Part shown: positions 8,738 through 17,490 of the stretch, piece by piece
Numbering within the stretch: the first letter of the stretch is position 1
How the letters are laid out: every line of letters begins with the position of its first letter
Assembly: GCA_964426675.1 (NCBI GenBank)
Contig: CAYRRM010000004.1
Location: 62,001 to 126,000, forward strand
Direction of reading: 5' to 3'
From: DYMC01 sp035406705
GTDB lineage: Bacteria > Verrucomicrobiota > Lentisphaeria > Victivallales > GWF2-50-93
Length of the DNA: 64,000 nt
Program-made: the position numbers and the translations under genes
The notes under the pieces: model-generated
What the model saw: only the letters and a program-made list of their open reading frames with translations
Database searches by the model: none
Told to the model about the DNA's origin: nothing

Positions 8738-8818
8738 AAAAAAGTTGGGTTGAATTCGCGTTGGCGAAGATTTATAGATTTTTAGTTGTGGCTTAATAAG
8801 TGAGATACGAGAAAAATT
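8738..8818 (+). ncRNA. Candidate small RNA downstream of the orphan promoter
   Basis: The interval contains a 5-bp hairpin TTCGC-GTTG-GCGAA (8755-8768), and TTCTC near its start can pair with GAGAA near 8809. No open frame of note is present. The limits are guesses: the 5' end comes from promoter spacing, and the 3' end from the trpS stop. I recognise no known RNA family. Confidence 0.3.
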
Positions 8819-9787
8819 TCAATTTAATCCTATGGCTTTGCGAATTTCGCAAATATTTTTCTGTGCCTCAGTTCTTGCTTTTTCTGCGCCTTTTCTGAGA
8901 ATTTTGAAGACAATGTCAGGATTTTTCAGAAATTCACTTCTTTTTTCTCTAAATGGCTTAAAATGTTCCCAAAATATTTCAAATAATTCTTTTTTTGCGT
9001 GGCCATAACCATAGCCTCCAGTTTTTAACTTATTAGCCATTTCGTTGGATTGAGATTCAGAAGCGAAAAGTTTGTATAGTTGATAAGGAATACATTCATC
9101 AGGGTTCTTTGGATCATTAAGTCCTTTAGAATCGGTAACAATACTCATAATCTTCTTTTTTATTTCTTTTTCATCAGCAAAAAGCGGTATAGTATTTTGA
9201 TAACTTTTCGACATTTTTTGCCCATCTATTCCAGGAACTACTGCCGATTGTTCTCGGATTATAGGTTCTGGAATAACTAATATTTCGCCATATCTGTTAT
9301 TGAATCTCATAGCTATATCTCTGGTAACTTCGAGGTGTTGTTTCTGATCTTTACCTACGGGGACAAAATTTGACTTGTAGATTAATATATCTGCAGCCAT
9401 TAAAACGGGATAAGCAAAAAGTCCGTGATTGGGTATCATCCCTTTTGAAATTTTATCTTTATAACTATGACAGCGTTCGAGTAATCCAATTGAGGTTTGA
9501 CAACTCAATATCCATGTTAATTCTGTTACTTCCGGAACATCAGACTGCTTAAAAAAAACCGTTTTCTGCGGGTCTAAACCGCATGAAAGAAAGTCAAGGG
9601 CAACATTAAAAGTATTTTTGCGCAATTCGTCCGGTGATATAGAAGAGGTAAGAGCGTGCAAATCTGCTATAAAAAGGAAAGTTTCTCCTTCATCCTGAAG
9701 CTCAATAGCAGGTTTCATCATTCCAAAATAGTTTCCAAGGTGCACATCACCTGTTGGTTGTATACCAGATAAAATTCTCTTTTTCAT
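8819..9787 (-). CDS. trpS: Tryptophanyl-tRNA synthetase
   Basis: Charges tRNA-Trp. The 322-residue length and layout are bacterial type. The ATP-binding HIGH-like motif is in GDVHLGNYFG (near residue 17), and the KMSKS loop is GQKMSKSYQN (near residue 195). Motifs ADLHALTS, FKQSDVPEVTELTW and LMAADILIYKSNFVPVGKDQKQHLE are all diagnostic. The final helix carries a palindrome copy (coding CEIRK) close to the stop codon. It lies downstream of the zinc-ribbon protein gene on the same strand, 25 bases apart. Confidence 0.97.
   Translation of the reverse strand: MKKRILSGIQPTGDVHLGNYFGMMKPAIELQDEGETFLFIADLHALTSSISPDELRKNTFNVALDFLSCGLDPQKTVFFKQSDVPEVTELTWILSCQTSIGLLERCHSYKDKISKGMIPNHGLFAYPVLMAADILIYKSNFVPVGKDQKQHLEVTRDIAMRFNNRYGEILVIPEPIIREQSAVVPGIDGQKMSKSYQNTIPLFADEKEIKKKIMSIVTDSKGLNDPKNPDECIPYQLYKLFASESQSNEMANKLKTGGYGYGHAKKELFEIFWEHFKPFREKRSEFLKNPDIVFKILRKGAEKARTEAQKNICEIRKAIGLN
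8840..8850. repeat. Dispersed palindrome copy
   Basis: GCGAATTTCGC in the last codons of trpS; sense frame TGC-GAA-ATT-CGC-AAA, coding CEIRK. This is the second reading frame used by the motif. Confidence 0.88.
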
Positions 9788-9812
9788 AGTTTAGTTCTCT
9801 GCTTGCGGGATT

Positions 9813-12062
9813 TCAATACATTTCTTTTAACTTTGCCATTGTAGAGCGTTGTTCTTTTGCTTTCTTTACATATTCATTATTTTGGTCTTCAGGAAACTTA
9901 GCAATCAAATTATCCCATTCAGCGATAATCTTATCTATATCTGATTTAGTTCCAGCTGGCATTTTTTTTACTCTCTCATATACTGATAGATATTCAACTT
10001 TTATTTTGGACTCTTTGGGGATTGAGTCTGGATTTCGTTTTATGATAATCTCATCTTTGCCTGCATTTTTTGCAGCTCTTCTTTCTAAAAATTTTCTAAG
10101 CTGAGTACCGAGCCATATAATTAAAAGACATGCGACTAATGAAGCAGCAGTAATAATTATGTAAATGATTTTGGTTTTATTAGCTTTCAATCTTATAAGA
10201 GCAGAATTAGTGATGTTTTCTGGGATTGGGGGAATTTTGGTCTGAGTTGATTTGGTATCCTTTTTTTGTCCTGGAATTTTATCTGATATATTTTCTTTTG
10301 AATTACCCCCAGTAGAAGTCTTTGTTGACCCCTGTTTTTGGTCTGATTTCACAGGTGTTTTTTGAGTCTGTGGGATTTTTTTCGTTGGAATGAAAGGAGT
10401 TTTTCCCTTTTTGGGTAAAATTGGTTTTTTCAGTGTGCTTGCTTTTTTATCCTCACCAACTTTGGAATCTTCTGTCTTAGATGGTTGTTCTTTTTTTTCT
10501 TCCGATTCAACTTTCTTCTCGTCTGTTTTCTGTTCCTTTTGTTCTTTTGATTCGATCGAATTTTCCTTTTTTTCTTCTTTTTTCTCTGGGGTTTCTTTTT
10601 CTTGAGAAGGAACTTCCTTTTTTTCATCGACTTTCACTTTTAATTCCGGGATATCTTTATTTCCTTGAATTTCTTCATTTTTTTGTAAGATAGATTCTTG
10701 TGTTTTCAAAGATAGTTCTGGGAGATTATCCGTTGTTTCCTTTTTTTCTTCCACAGTTGCTTTAATCTCATGGGATTCGGGTGTTTTTACTTCTTCTTTA
10801 GTTATTTCTATCTTTTTCTCTTGTTCAGTGTTATCTTTTTTTAGTTCTGGTTTTTTATCTGATTTTTCTTCCTGGAGAACGACATTTTGTTCTTTTGAAA
10901 ATGAATTCTGGATTGAATTCTGATTTTTATCTTTTTCTAATTCTTTTTTTTCTTCAGGTTTTGTTGGCATCGTAGAAGAGATTGCTTCCGTCTCTACATT
11001 TTTCGTCTCTGGAGATTCTTGTTCAGATTTATTTTTCGAACTGTCTTTCTTTTTAATTTCCTCTAATTCACGTTTCAGTTGTTCTAATTTTGCAAGTTCT
11101 TCTTTTATTCGTTTTTCTGCTTCGAGTTGAGCTTTTTGTTTTTCAAGCATAATTTTTTCTGAGAAGATGGCGGAACTTTGTTCAATCGCTTTTTTAGCAG
11201 CTTCTTCAGCTTCTATTTTTGTCTTTTCAGCGAGGAGCGCTTCCATTTCTTTAGCGTTATCAACTTCTTCGGCAGCGGATGTCATATTTTCCTGTTGAAA
11301 AGTTGCAGGAGATTCTACAGGGATATTTCTGGGTTGTACTATCAATTTCCCCTTAAGAGGTACATTTGTTCTTTGTTGTGGAGGATTTTCCGGAGCTGAA
11401 GTCGAATTAAGAGACGTGGCAAATGCTTTATTTGGCTGATGCATTTTAGTCTCTTTATTTAAAGAGATGCCTGTAGAACTTTGATGTGACTTTGGCGACT
11501 GGAAAACGATTTTCTTTTGAGTTGTAGTAGCGCCAACTGATGGTTTAGGTGGTGGAGGAGGTGATTGTGGTACTTGAGTAGAGAAAGCGGTCTTATTAGC
11601 TGGGGCCGGTTTATTTATTACAAATTTTTTCTTCCCGCTTGCTGTACTTTGTCCAGCAGGAGATGCTTTAGGAGGAATGCTTTCCTGTTGCTGTGGAAGA
11701 GGTGGTGATTTTGCTGGAACATTTTCTTCGTTTTGTTGAGGTTGTTGACTTTGTAATGGTCTTCTATATGGTCCTGTGGACGTTTTGGAAAGTAAACCTC
11801 CAAACCCCAAATCAACGGCTTTTGCAATTTTCACCGGACGTTTAGGAGCTTGCGTCGCTCCATTCCTCAACTCTTCCATAATTTGCCCTGTAGGGACGGC
11901 TACTGTTGGGGCATCGAGATCTTCACCAGAAAAGATATCATGGCCATTTTCATCTTTGATTGGCAACATTACACCGCCACACTGAGGACATTGAACCTCA
12001 GCTTCTAATTCATCCATTTCACCAAGGACTTTACAAGATTGACATCTATATAGGAAAGACAT
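9813..12062 (-). CDS. Zinc-ribbon, low-complexity single-pass membrane protein
   Basis: A 749-residue protein not assigned to a family. Residues 1-35 form a zinc ribbon (CQSC...CPQCGG). Residues about 90-240 are rich in Pro, Gln and Ser. Residues 255-335 look like a coiled coil (KEMEALLAEKTKIEAEE, EKRIKEELAKLEQLKRELEEI). About 335-600 is very rich in Lys and Glu. A membrane helix follows near residue 640 (IIYIIITAASLVACLLIIWLG), then a C-terminal segment of about 90 residues, probably on the other side of the membrane. A TonB- or FimV-like spanning or scaffold role is conceivable, but no family motif proves it. AAGGA precedes the ATG. It sits between ileS and trpS. Confidence 0.7.
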   Translation of the reverse strand: MSFLYRCQSCKVLGEMDELEAEVQCPQCGGVMLPIKDENGHDIFSGEDLDAPTVAVPTGQIMEELRNGATQAPKRPVKIAKAVDLGFGGLLSKTSTGPYRRPLQSQQPQQNEENVPAKSPPLPQQQESIPPKASPAGQSTASGKKKFVINKPAPANKTAFSTQVPQSPPPPPKPSVGATTTQKKIVFQSPKSHQSSTGISLNKETKMHQPNKAFATSLNSTSAPENPPQQRTNVPLKGKLIVQPRNIPVESPATFQQENMTSAAEEVDNAKEMEALLAEKTKIEAEEAAKKAIEQSSAIFSEKIMLEKQKAQLEAEKRIKEELAKLEQLKRELEEIKKKDSSKNKSEQESPETKNVETEAISSTMPTKPEEKKELEKDKNQNSIQNSFSKEQNVVLQEEKSDKKPELKKDNTEQEKKIEITKEEVKTPESHEIKATVEEKKETTDNLPELSLKTQESILQKNEEIQGNKDIPELKVKVDEKKEVPSQEKETPEKKEEKKENSIESKEQKEQKTDEKKVESEEKKEQPSKTEDSKVGEDKKASTLKKPILPKKGKTPFIPTKKIPQTQKTPVKSDQKQGSTKTSTGGNSKENISDKIPGQKKDTKSTQTKIPPIPENITNSALIRLKANKTKIIYIIITAASLVACLLIIWLGTQLRKFLERRAAKNAGKDEIIIKRNPDSIPKESKIKVEYLSVYERVKKMPAGTKSDIDKIIAEWDNLIAKFPEDQNNEYVKKAKEQRSTMAKLKEMY

Positions 12063-12082
12063 TAATTTAGTCCTTTATCCTT

Positions 12083-15000
12083 TTATTTTTGCTCTGAACT
12101 TACCTTTTCAAGATTTATCATTACTCTTAATTCATCTAAATCGATAGGTATCTTATCATCGTTTTTTGAATCTTCAAGTATTTTAACTGCTAGAGTTTCA
12201 TTAGAAATATAGTTTGCGAATTTCGCAAATGTTTCTGAAATTTCAGGAGCGTCTGTAGAGTAATTAATCATAATACGGTCGGAAACATTAAAATTTTTCT
12301 CTTTTCTGAGATTCTGAATTCTGCTAACAAGTTCTCTGGCAAGCCCTTCGAGTTTGAGTTCTTCATCAATGCTCATATCTATTGCAATGGTTATTCCTTC
12401 TTCTGATGCGGCAGAAAGCCCATGTTTTTCTTCTCTGACAATGACGACATCTTCACGTGATAGTTTTAGTTTTTCGGAGTTACCCAAGTCTATTTCAAGA
12501 TTATTTTCTTTTTCAAGTGTTTTTATTTGCTCACTGGAAAGATTTGCGATTTTCGCAGCAACAATTTTCATTTTTTGACCGAGTTTAGGGCCGAGCAACT
12601 TAAAATTTGCCTTTGCGGAAAGATTTACGAGTTGTGAATCATCATCTGTAATAGAAATATCTTTTATATTGAGTTCTTCTGATATTATAGTTTGAGTTTC
12701 TGATAATAATTCACGAACTTCTTCATCTGGAACGGCGATTACAGCTTTTTTTAAGGGGTATCTTGTTTTTATACAGTGTTTTGCACGAATAAATCTACCC
12801 AAAGAAACAGCTTTTATTGTTGCTTCCATTTGTTTTTCGAGTCTTTCATCGCGTCGGGATATTGCGTCTGGATATTTACAAAGATGAACTGATTCTGGCA
12901 TTGACTCTGTTCTTAGATTTCTATAAATAGAATCAGTGATAAAAGGAATAAATGGAGCTGCTACTTTACAAAACGTCAACAGGACATAATGCAAAGTTTG
13001 ATAAGCGTCATTTTTATCCTGATCATTTTGACTTTTCCAAAAGCGTCTTCTACTTCTCCTGATGTACCAATTTGTGAGGTCATCAATGAATTTTTCAAAC
13101 CTACATGCTGCAGGCTGAAGTTTGTAATTATCCATATGCGATTTAATTTCATCTGCCATTTCAGACAATGATGATAATATCCAACGGTCAAGGGGATTCT
13201 CTGGATTTTCAGGTGGTAATGGAGGATCTTGAGGTGACCAGGCATCAAGATTGGCATAGGTTACTAAAAAACTATAAGCATTCCATAGAGGGATAAGTAC
13301 GGAGCGCATTACTTCTTTTATGCCATTCTCAGAAAACTTGAGATCTTCAGCCCGAACAACTGGAGAACCGAGCATAAATAAACGCATCGAATCAGCTCCA
13401 TACTTCTCAAAAATAAGAGAAGGATCTGGGTAATTCTTTTTTCTTTTCGACATTTTTTGCCCATCTTCAGCGAGGACAAGTCCATTAACAACAACATTCC
13501 TGAACGCTGGTTTCTTAAAGAGTGCTGCACCAAGAACTACGAGGGTATAAAACCACCCTCTGGTCTGATCTAAGCCTTCGGCAATAAATTCAGCAGGGAA
13601 ATTGTTTTCAAAGTGCTCCTTATTTTCAAATGGATAATGCTGTTGAGCATAAGGCATTGCGCCACTTTCAAACCAACAATCGAGAACCTGAGGGACCCTT
13701 TTCAGATATTCACCTTCTTTTTTAGATGAAGGTATTAATATTTCATCAACGAAGTGTTTATGCAGGTCCGTAATTTTTTTGCCAGACGCGGTTTCAAGTT
13801 CTTTCACTGAACCAAAGCATAAAATTTCACCAGTATCTGTATTTCTCCATATAGGTAAAGGGCATCCCCAATATCTATTGCGGCTTATAGCCCAATCTCG
13901 GGCATTTTCAATCCATTTTCCAAAACGTCCGTCCTTGATATGTTCAGGGATCCAGTTAATTTCTGCATTGGCTTTAAGCATATCATCTTTTATTTGCTCT
14001 ATTTTTACAAACCACGTGGAAATACTACGGTATATCAGGGGAACATCGTCTCTCCAGCAATGAGGATAGTTGTGTTTTATTGTGCCTCGATGAACGAGTT
14101 TTCCCTCTTCCTTAAGACGTCTAATAATATCTTTATCTGTATCTTTTACATATTTTCCAATATAATCTGTAATCTCAGACGTAAACCGGCATTCATCATC
14201 TACGGGACAAATTTCAGGGAGCTTGTTCTCCTTTCCCGCATTTGCATCGTCCTCACCAAATCCCGGAGCAATATGTACTATTCCTGTTCCATCTTCTACT
14301 GAAACAAAGTCAGCATTAATAAGGAAAAATGCCTTATTTGCAAGATGCTGATAATACGGAAAAATTGCTTTATACTTTCTGCCGAGGAGTTCTTTCCCCT
14401 TGTATTTTCTTATTATCTTATACTCAGAGTTATCTTTGTAATAGGCAGATAATCGTTCTTGCGCAAGAATAAACCTTTCTCCATTATCTTCTATTTCAAC
14501 ATAGTCCAATTCGGGTCCAAGGGCTAAAGCCATATTCGATGGCAGTGTCCATGGAGTAGTTGTCCACACTAAATATGATAAATTTGTATCATTGATATCC
14601 TGAAATTTGATGGTAATCGCTGGGTCTTCGACTTCTTTGTATCCTTGATTTGCTTCAAAATTAGAAAGAGGAGTAGAACAACGTGGACAATATGGCAAGA
14701 CTTTAAAACCCTCATAGATTAATCCTTTTTCCCAGAGTTGTTTAAAAACCCACCATATTGATTCCATATAATTTAAATCCATTGTCCTGTAACCACGTCT
14801 GAAGTCAACCCAACGTCCCATTCTTTTTACAACAGTTTCCCATTCTGCTGTGTATCTAAGAACTATGGAACGACACGCTTCGTTGAATTTTTCTATTCCA
14901 TATTCTTCTATTTCTCTTTTTCCGGAAAGAGCTAATTCCTTTTCCATTTCATATTCGACTGGAAGACCATGACAGTCCCATCCAAATACTCTGTCAACAA

Positions 15001-15247
15001 ATCTTCCTCGCATAGTTTGATATCTTGGAATGACATCTTTTATTGTTCCTGCAAGAAGATGCCCATAGTGAGGTAAGCCTGTTGCAAAAGGAGGACCATC
15101 ATAGAAAACGAATTCTTTTTCTTTTTTTGAATTTTCAAGACTTTTTTGGAATATTTGCTCTTTTTCCCAAAAATTAAGGATTTCTTTTTCTATCTCCGGA
15201 AATGATACTTTAGTGGAAACGTTATTAAATTTCATTTTTTTCTTCAT
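12083..15247 (-). CDS. ileS: Isoleucyl-tRNA synthetase, eukaryotic-like type
   Basis: Charges tRNA-Ile and edits mischarged valine. The 1054-residue protein has the HIGH motif as GLPHYGHLLAG near residue 60 and the KMSKS loop as GQKMSKRKKNYPDPSLI near residue 600. Both are characteristic of the eukaryotic/IleS2 branch, not of E. coli IleS1. The WTTTPWTLPSNMAL block belongs to the editing domain. There is no C-terminal zinc finger of the IleS1 kind. The start is either 15247 or the ATG at 15235; with the former, the gene overlaps the upstream kinase gene by 23 bases. Two palindrome copies lie in the 3' third. Confidence 0.95.
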   Translation of the reverse strand: MKKKMKFNNVSTKVSFPEIEKEILNFWEKEQIFQKSLENSKKEKEFVFYDGPPFATGLPHYGHLLAGTIKDVIPRYQTMRGRFVDRVFGWDCHGLPVEYEMEKELALSGKREIEEYGIEKFNEACRSIVLRYTAEWETVVKRMGRWVDFRRGYRTMDLNYMESIWWVFKQLWEKGLIYEGFKVLPYCPRCSTPLSNFEANQGYKEVEDPAITIKFQDINDTNLSYLVWTTTPWTLPSNMALALGPELDYVEIEDNGERFILAQERLSAYYKDNSEYKIIRKYKGKELLGRKYKAIFPYYQHLANKAFFLINADFVSVEDGTGIVHIAPGFGEDDANAGKENKLPEICPVDDECRFTSEITDYIGKYVKDTDKDIIRRLKEEGKLVHRGTIKHNYPHCWRDDVPLIYRSISTWFVKIEQIKDDMLKANAEINWIPEHIKDGRFGKWIENARDWAISRNRYWGCPLPIWRNTDTGEILCFGSVKELETASGKKITDLHKHFVDEILIPSSKKEGEYLKRVPQVLDCWFESGAMPYAQQHYPFENKEHFENNFPAEFIAEGLDQTRGWFYTLVVLGAALFKKPAFRNVVVNGLVLAEDGQKMSKRKKNYPDPSLIFEKYGADSMRLFMLGSPVVRAEDLKFSENGIKEVMRSVLIPLWNAYSFLVTYANLDAWSPQDPPLPPENPENPLDRWILSSLSEMADEIKSHMDNYKLQPAACRFEKFIDDLTNWYIRRSRRRFWKSQNDQDKNDAYQTLHYVLLTFCKVAAPFIPFITDSIYRNLRTESMPESVHLCKYPDAISRRDERLEKQMEATIKAVSLGRFIRAKHCIKTRYPLKKAVIAVPDEEVRELLSETQTIISEELNIKDISITDDDSQLVNLSAKANFKLLGPKLGQKMKIVAAKIANLSSEQIKTLEKENNLEIDLGNSEKLKLSREDVVIVREEKHGLSAASEEGITIAIDMSIDEELKLEGLARELVSRIQNLRKEKNFNVSDRIMINYSTDAPEISETFAKFANYISNETLAVKILEDSKNDDKIPIDLDELRVMINLEKVSSEQK
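12216..12226. repeat. Dispersed palindrome copy
   Basis: TTTGCGAATTTCGCAAA in ileS; sense codes FAKFA (frame GCG-AAA-TTC-GCA). The symmetry extends three bases beyond each arm. Confidence 0.88.
12546..12556. repeat. Dispersed palindrome copy
   Basis: GCGATTTTCGC in ileS; sense GCG-AAA-ATC-GCA, coding AKIA. It lies 330 bases from the preceding copy in the same gene. Confidence 0.85.
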
Positions 15248-16949
15248 TACCTTTCTTTGATAATTTATCAGATAATCTTGTGAGTTCAGCTATTAATTCA
15301 TCAGGTGTCTGATATCTATCTTCAGGGCGTTTAGCCATCATTTTCATACATGCGTCAGCAAGTTCTTTATCAATTTCTGGCACAATTTTTCTCGGATCAG
15401 GGACCGGATCATTGATAGCTTTCATCATAAGAGCAAGTGGGTTGTCAGCCTTATAGGGGAAATCACCTGTAAGCATATGATAAAGACTTGCTCCTATACT
15501 ATAAACATCCGACCTAAAATCAGCGTTTGAAAAATCCCTTGCTTGCTCAGGACTCATATACGGTATTGAGCCCAAAACCATATTAACACCAGTAAGATGT
15601 AATTCCATGCGAGGTTCATTAATTTTAGCCAAACCAAGATCACTTAGCTTTATATCTCCTTCTGATGTGAGCATTATATTGTCTGGTTTTATATCTCTGT
15701 GCACAATGTTGTATTTTTGACCCGCTGAAAGTGCCTCAGCTACAGCAAGAACTATATTTAACGCATCTTCCTGTTTTAGTTTCCCTTGATTCCGGATTAA
15801 ATCGCCAACAGTACCGCCGTCCATATATTCCATTACAATGTAAAACAACTCATTCTCCTCATTCTTTCCTGCATCCATAACCGCGACGAGATGTGGATGA
15901 CGTATTTTTGCCGCAATTTTTGCTTCCTGTAAAAAACGTTGGGATATTTTTACAGTATTTTCGTCTTCTTCAGCCTTTGCGGAAATCACCTTAAGGGCCA
16001 CATTAACGTCAAGTCTCGTATGCCTCGCAAGGTAAACCATTCCCATTCCACCTTTCCCTATTTCAGAAATAACCCTGCAGCCTCCTATCTCCGTTCCAGG
16101 TTTAAGAATAACATATGAACCTATATGTGTGGACTTAGACATCATCTCCATTGTCAATTTTGCTGTTTCATCAGTGCTAATTCTTGCAAGTTCTTCTTCC
16201 TTTGCCATTTTTCTAAGTTTTGATACGAGAGTATGAGGAACTTCAAGTTCTTTTTTATTTTGTTCTCCTTGTTCCATATCCTCTTTTTCTTTAATTTTAG
16301 GCTCAAGTCTTTTCATTACAGGAATATTATCAGGATCCCATTCGTCTTTCCTAACAACAGCCTTAATTTTTGCATATGGAAAACGGAGAGTCCTCGATGT
16401 ATCTCCATCAGCAATCTCAACAACAACATGTTCTGGTAACGCGTTCACAATCCTTTTTGCTTCAATAGCCTTATCATCAAATACAAAAATAAAAGGACCT
16501 CTTTCATTACCTAGTTCATCCGCTGCTATTTTTTTCATATAAGCCTGGGATATCTCAATAACTTCTTCTTCATCTTCTTCTTCGATTTTTATTTTTTGCT
16601 CTGGCGCTTCTTCTGGCAATGATTTACTAATTTCTTCATCTTCTTCATCTTCTTCTAATTTCGGAATTAACTTTTCCAGTTTAAACAATATAACAAAAGG
16701 GTAAATCCAGGGGACAAATAAACCACCCATAAAGTGAATAAGGCGATTCCTATTTTTTATTTCAGCCACAGTAGCAGCAAAAAAACCGCTACCAAGCCAT
16801 ATGGTAAGAAAAAAACAAATCTTAATAATAGAATACCAATCAGGCGACAATCCAGCCCCCAAAGCCTCTTTAAACTGAGCAATAAAGTGTTCTGCCAAAG
16901 AGGTGAACGTTCCAAATAAAAGATCTTTTATCCAGACTAAATAATTCAT
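15225..16949 (-). CDS. Membrane-bound Hanks-type Ser/Thr protein kinase
   Basis: A 574-residue protein. Two membrane segments lie at the N-terminus (about 41-62 and 72-92), followed by an acidic linker and an uncharacterised domain (about 140-205, FIFVFDDKAIEAKRIVNALPEHVVVEI). The kinase domain fills about 285-560: P-loop IGKGGMGMVYLA, VAIK-type lysine in NVALKVI, catalytic HRDIKPDN, DLG in place of DFG (KLSDLGLAK), and GSIPYMSPEQA. The active-site residues are intact, so catalysis is likely. It is probably cotranscribed with ileS, which it overlaps. The ligand or signal is unknown. Such kinases are numerous in PVC bacteria. Confidence 0.93.
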   Translation of the reverse strand: MNYLVWIKDLLFGTFTSLAEHFIAQFKEALGAGLSPDWYSIIKICFFLTIWLGSGFFAATVAEIKNRNRLIHFMGGLFVPWIYPFVILFKLEKLIPKLEEDEEDEEISKSLPEEAPEQKIKIEEEDEEEVIEISQAYMKKIAADELGNERGPFIFVFDDKAIEAKRIVNALPEHVVVEIADGDTSRTLRFPYAKIKAVVRKDEWDPDNIPVMKRLEPKIKEKEDMEQGEQNKKELEVPHTLVSKLRKMAKEEELARISTDETAKLTMEMMSKSTHIGSYVILKPGTEIGGCRVISEIGKGGMGMVYLARHTRLDVNVALKVISAKAEEDENTVKISQRFLQEAKIAAKIRHPHLVAVMDAGKNEENELFYIVMEYMDGGTVGDLIRNQGKLKQEDALNIVLAVAEALSAGQKYNIVHRDIKPDNIMLTSEGDIKLSDLGLAKINEPRMELHLTGVNMVLGSIPYMSPEQARDFSNADFRSDVYSIGASLYHMLTGDFPYKADNPLALMMKAINDPVPDPRKIVPEIDKELADACMKMMAKRPEDRYQTPDELIAELTRLSDKLSKKGNEEKNEI

Positions 16950-17326
16950 TATCTTAATTTCTAGTTATTGTAAATGTAAAAATGTAATATAGTTCTTGAT
17001 TTCCAATTTTCGAACAAGAAAAAAACATAAATTAATCAATTTTTCTATTTAGCCTATTCATTCCATATAAAGATGCGAAAATCAAAGATATCTTTTTTTC
17101 AGAGGTAGTTTTTTTCAGAAATCACAGTTTTTGATCATTTTTTCGTATTTCTCACAGGAAGGGCAAAGGGATTGTACCACAGCTTTCCTATCTTCAACTT
17201 AGTACTACAACTATGTCTCGATGTCTTGTTGCTACAATACAATGGCTCCTTGAAATATATAGATTAGCTATATTCTGAAAAAAAATACAAAGGATTTTAT
17301 TTGACAGAATAGAAGGACAAAAAAAT

Positions 17327-17373
17327 GGGGTCTGCCAGGAGGGAGACAGACCCCGTGTCCCATCGGGGGGACA
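17327..17373. repeat. REP-like double hairpin
   Basis: First stem GGGGTCTG (17327-17334) with CAGACCCC (17347-17354). Second stem TGTCCC (17356-17361) with GGGACA (17368-17373). It is strongly GC-rich inside an AT-rich spacer. The layout resembles REP/BIME elements. Only one copy is in the window, so repetition is not shown. Confidence 0.5.
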
Positions 17374-17465
17374 TTTGTGGGATGGTGGTGAAAACTTTGT
17401 AAATAATTTAATTCAAAAATACAAAAAAACAAATCATTAAAGTTAAAAAAGAAAAATTTTTTTTA

Positions 17466-17490
17466 TAATAAAAAAATCACATTTTTATTA
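17466..17490 (-). terminator. AT-only hairpin after the leuC-like gene
   Basis: TAATAAAAA (17466-17474) pairs with TTTTTATTA (17482-17490) around a 7-base loop, immediately beyond the stop codon, with an A/T run after it on the minus strand. Stability is low, so function is uncertain. Confidence 0.35.

Larger units (their letters stand above)
16950..17490. other. 541-base gene-free interval
   Basis: No credible open frame. It holds a G+C-richer patch around 17160-17260 that does not translate cleanly in any frame and could be a decayed gene or an RNA, a double-hairpin REP-like element at 17327-17373, and an AT-only hairpin directly after the leuC-like gene. A half copy of the dispersed palindrome (GCGAAAATCAAA) lies near 17075. 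Confidence 0.6.

Noticed and set aside
8755..8768. TTCGC-GTTG-GCGAA as an inverted form of the dispersed palindrome
   Set aside because: The arms are in the opposite order with a 4-base loop. It is better read as a small hairpin in the possible RNA downstream of the 8.7-kb promoter.
10390..10693. Open frames rich in Phe and Ser on the plus strand
   Set aside because: They are opposite the Lys/Glu-rich part of the 749-residue protein. Antisense of AAA/GAA codons always reads as Phe/Ser, and no ribosome sites are present.
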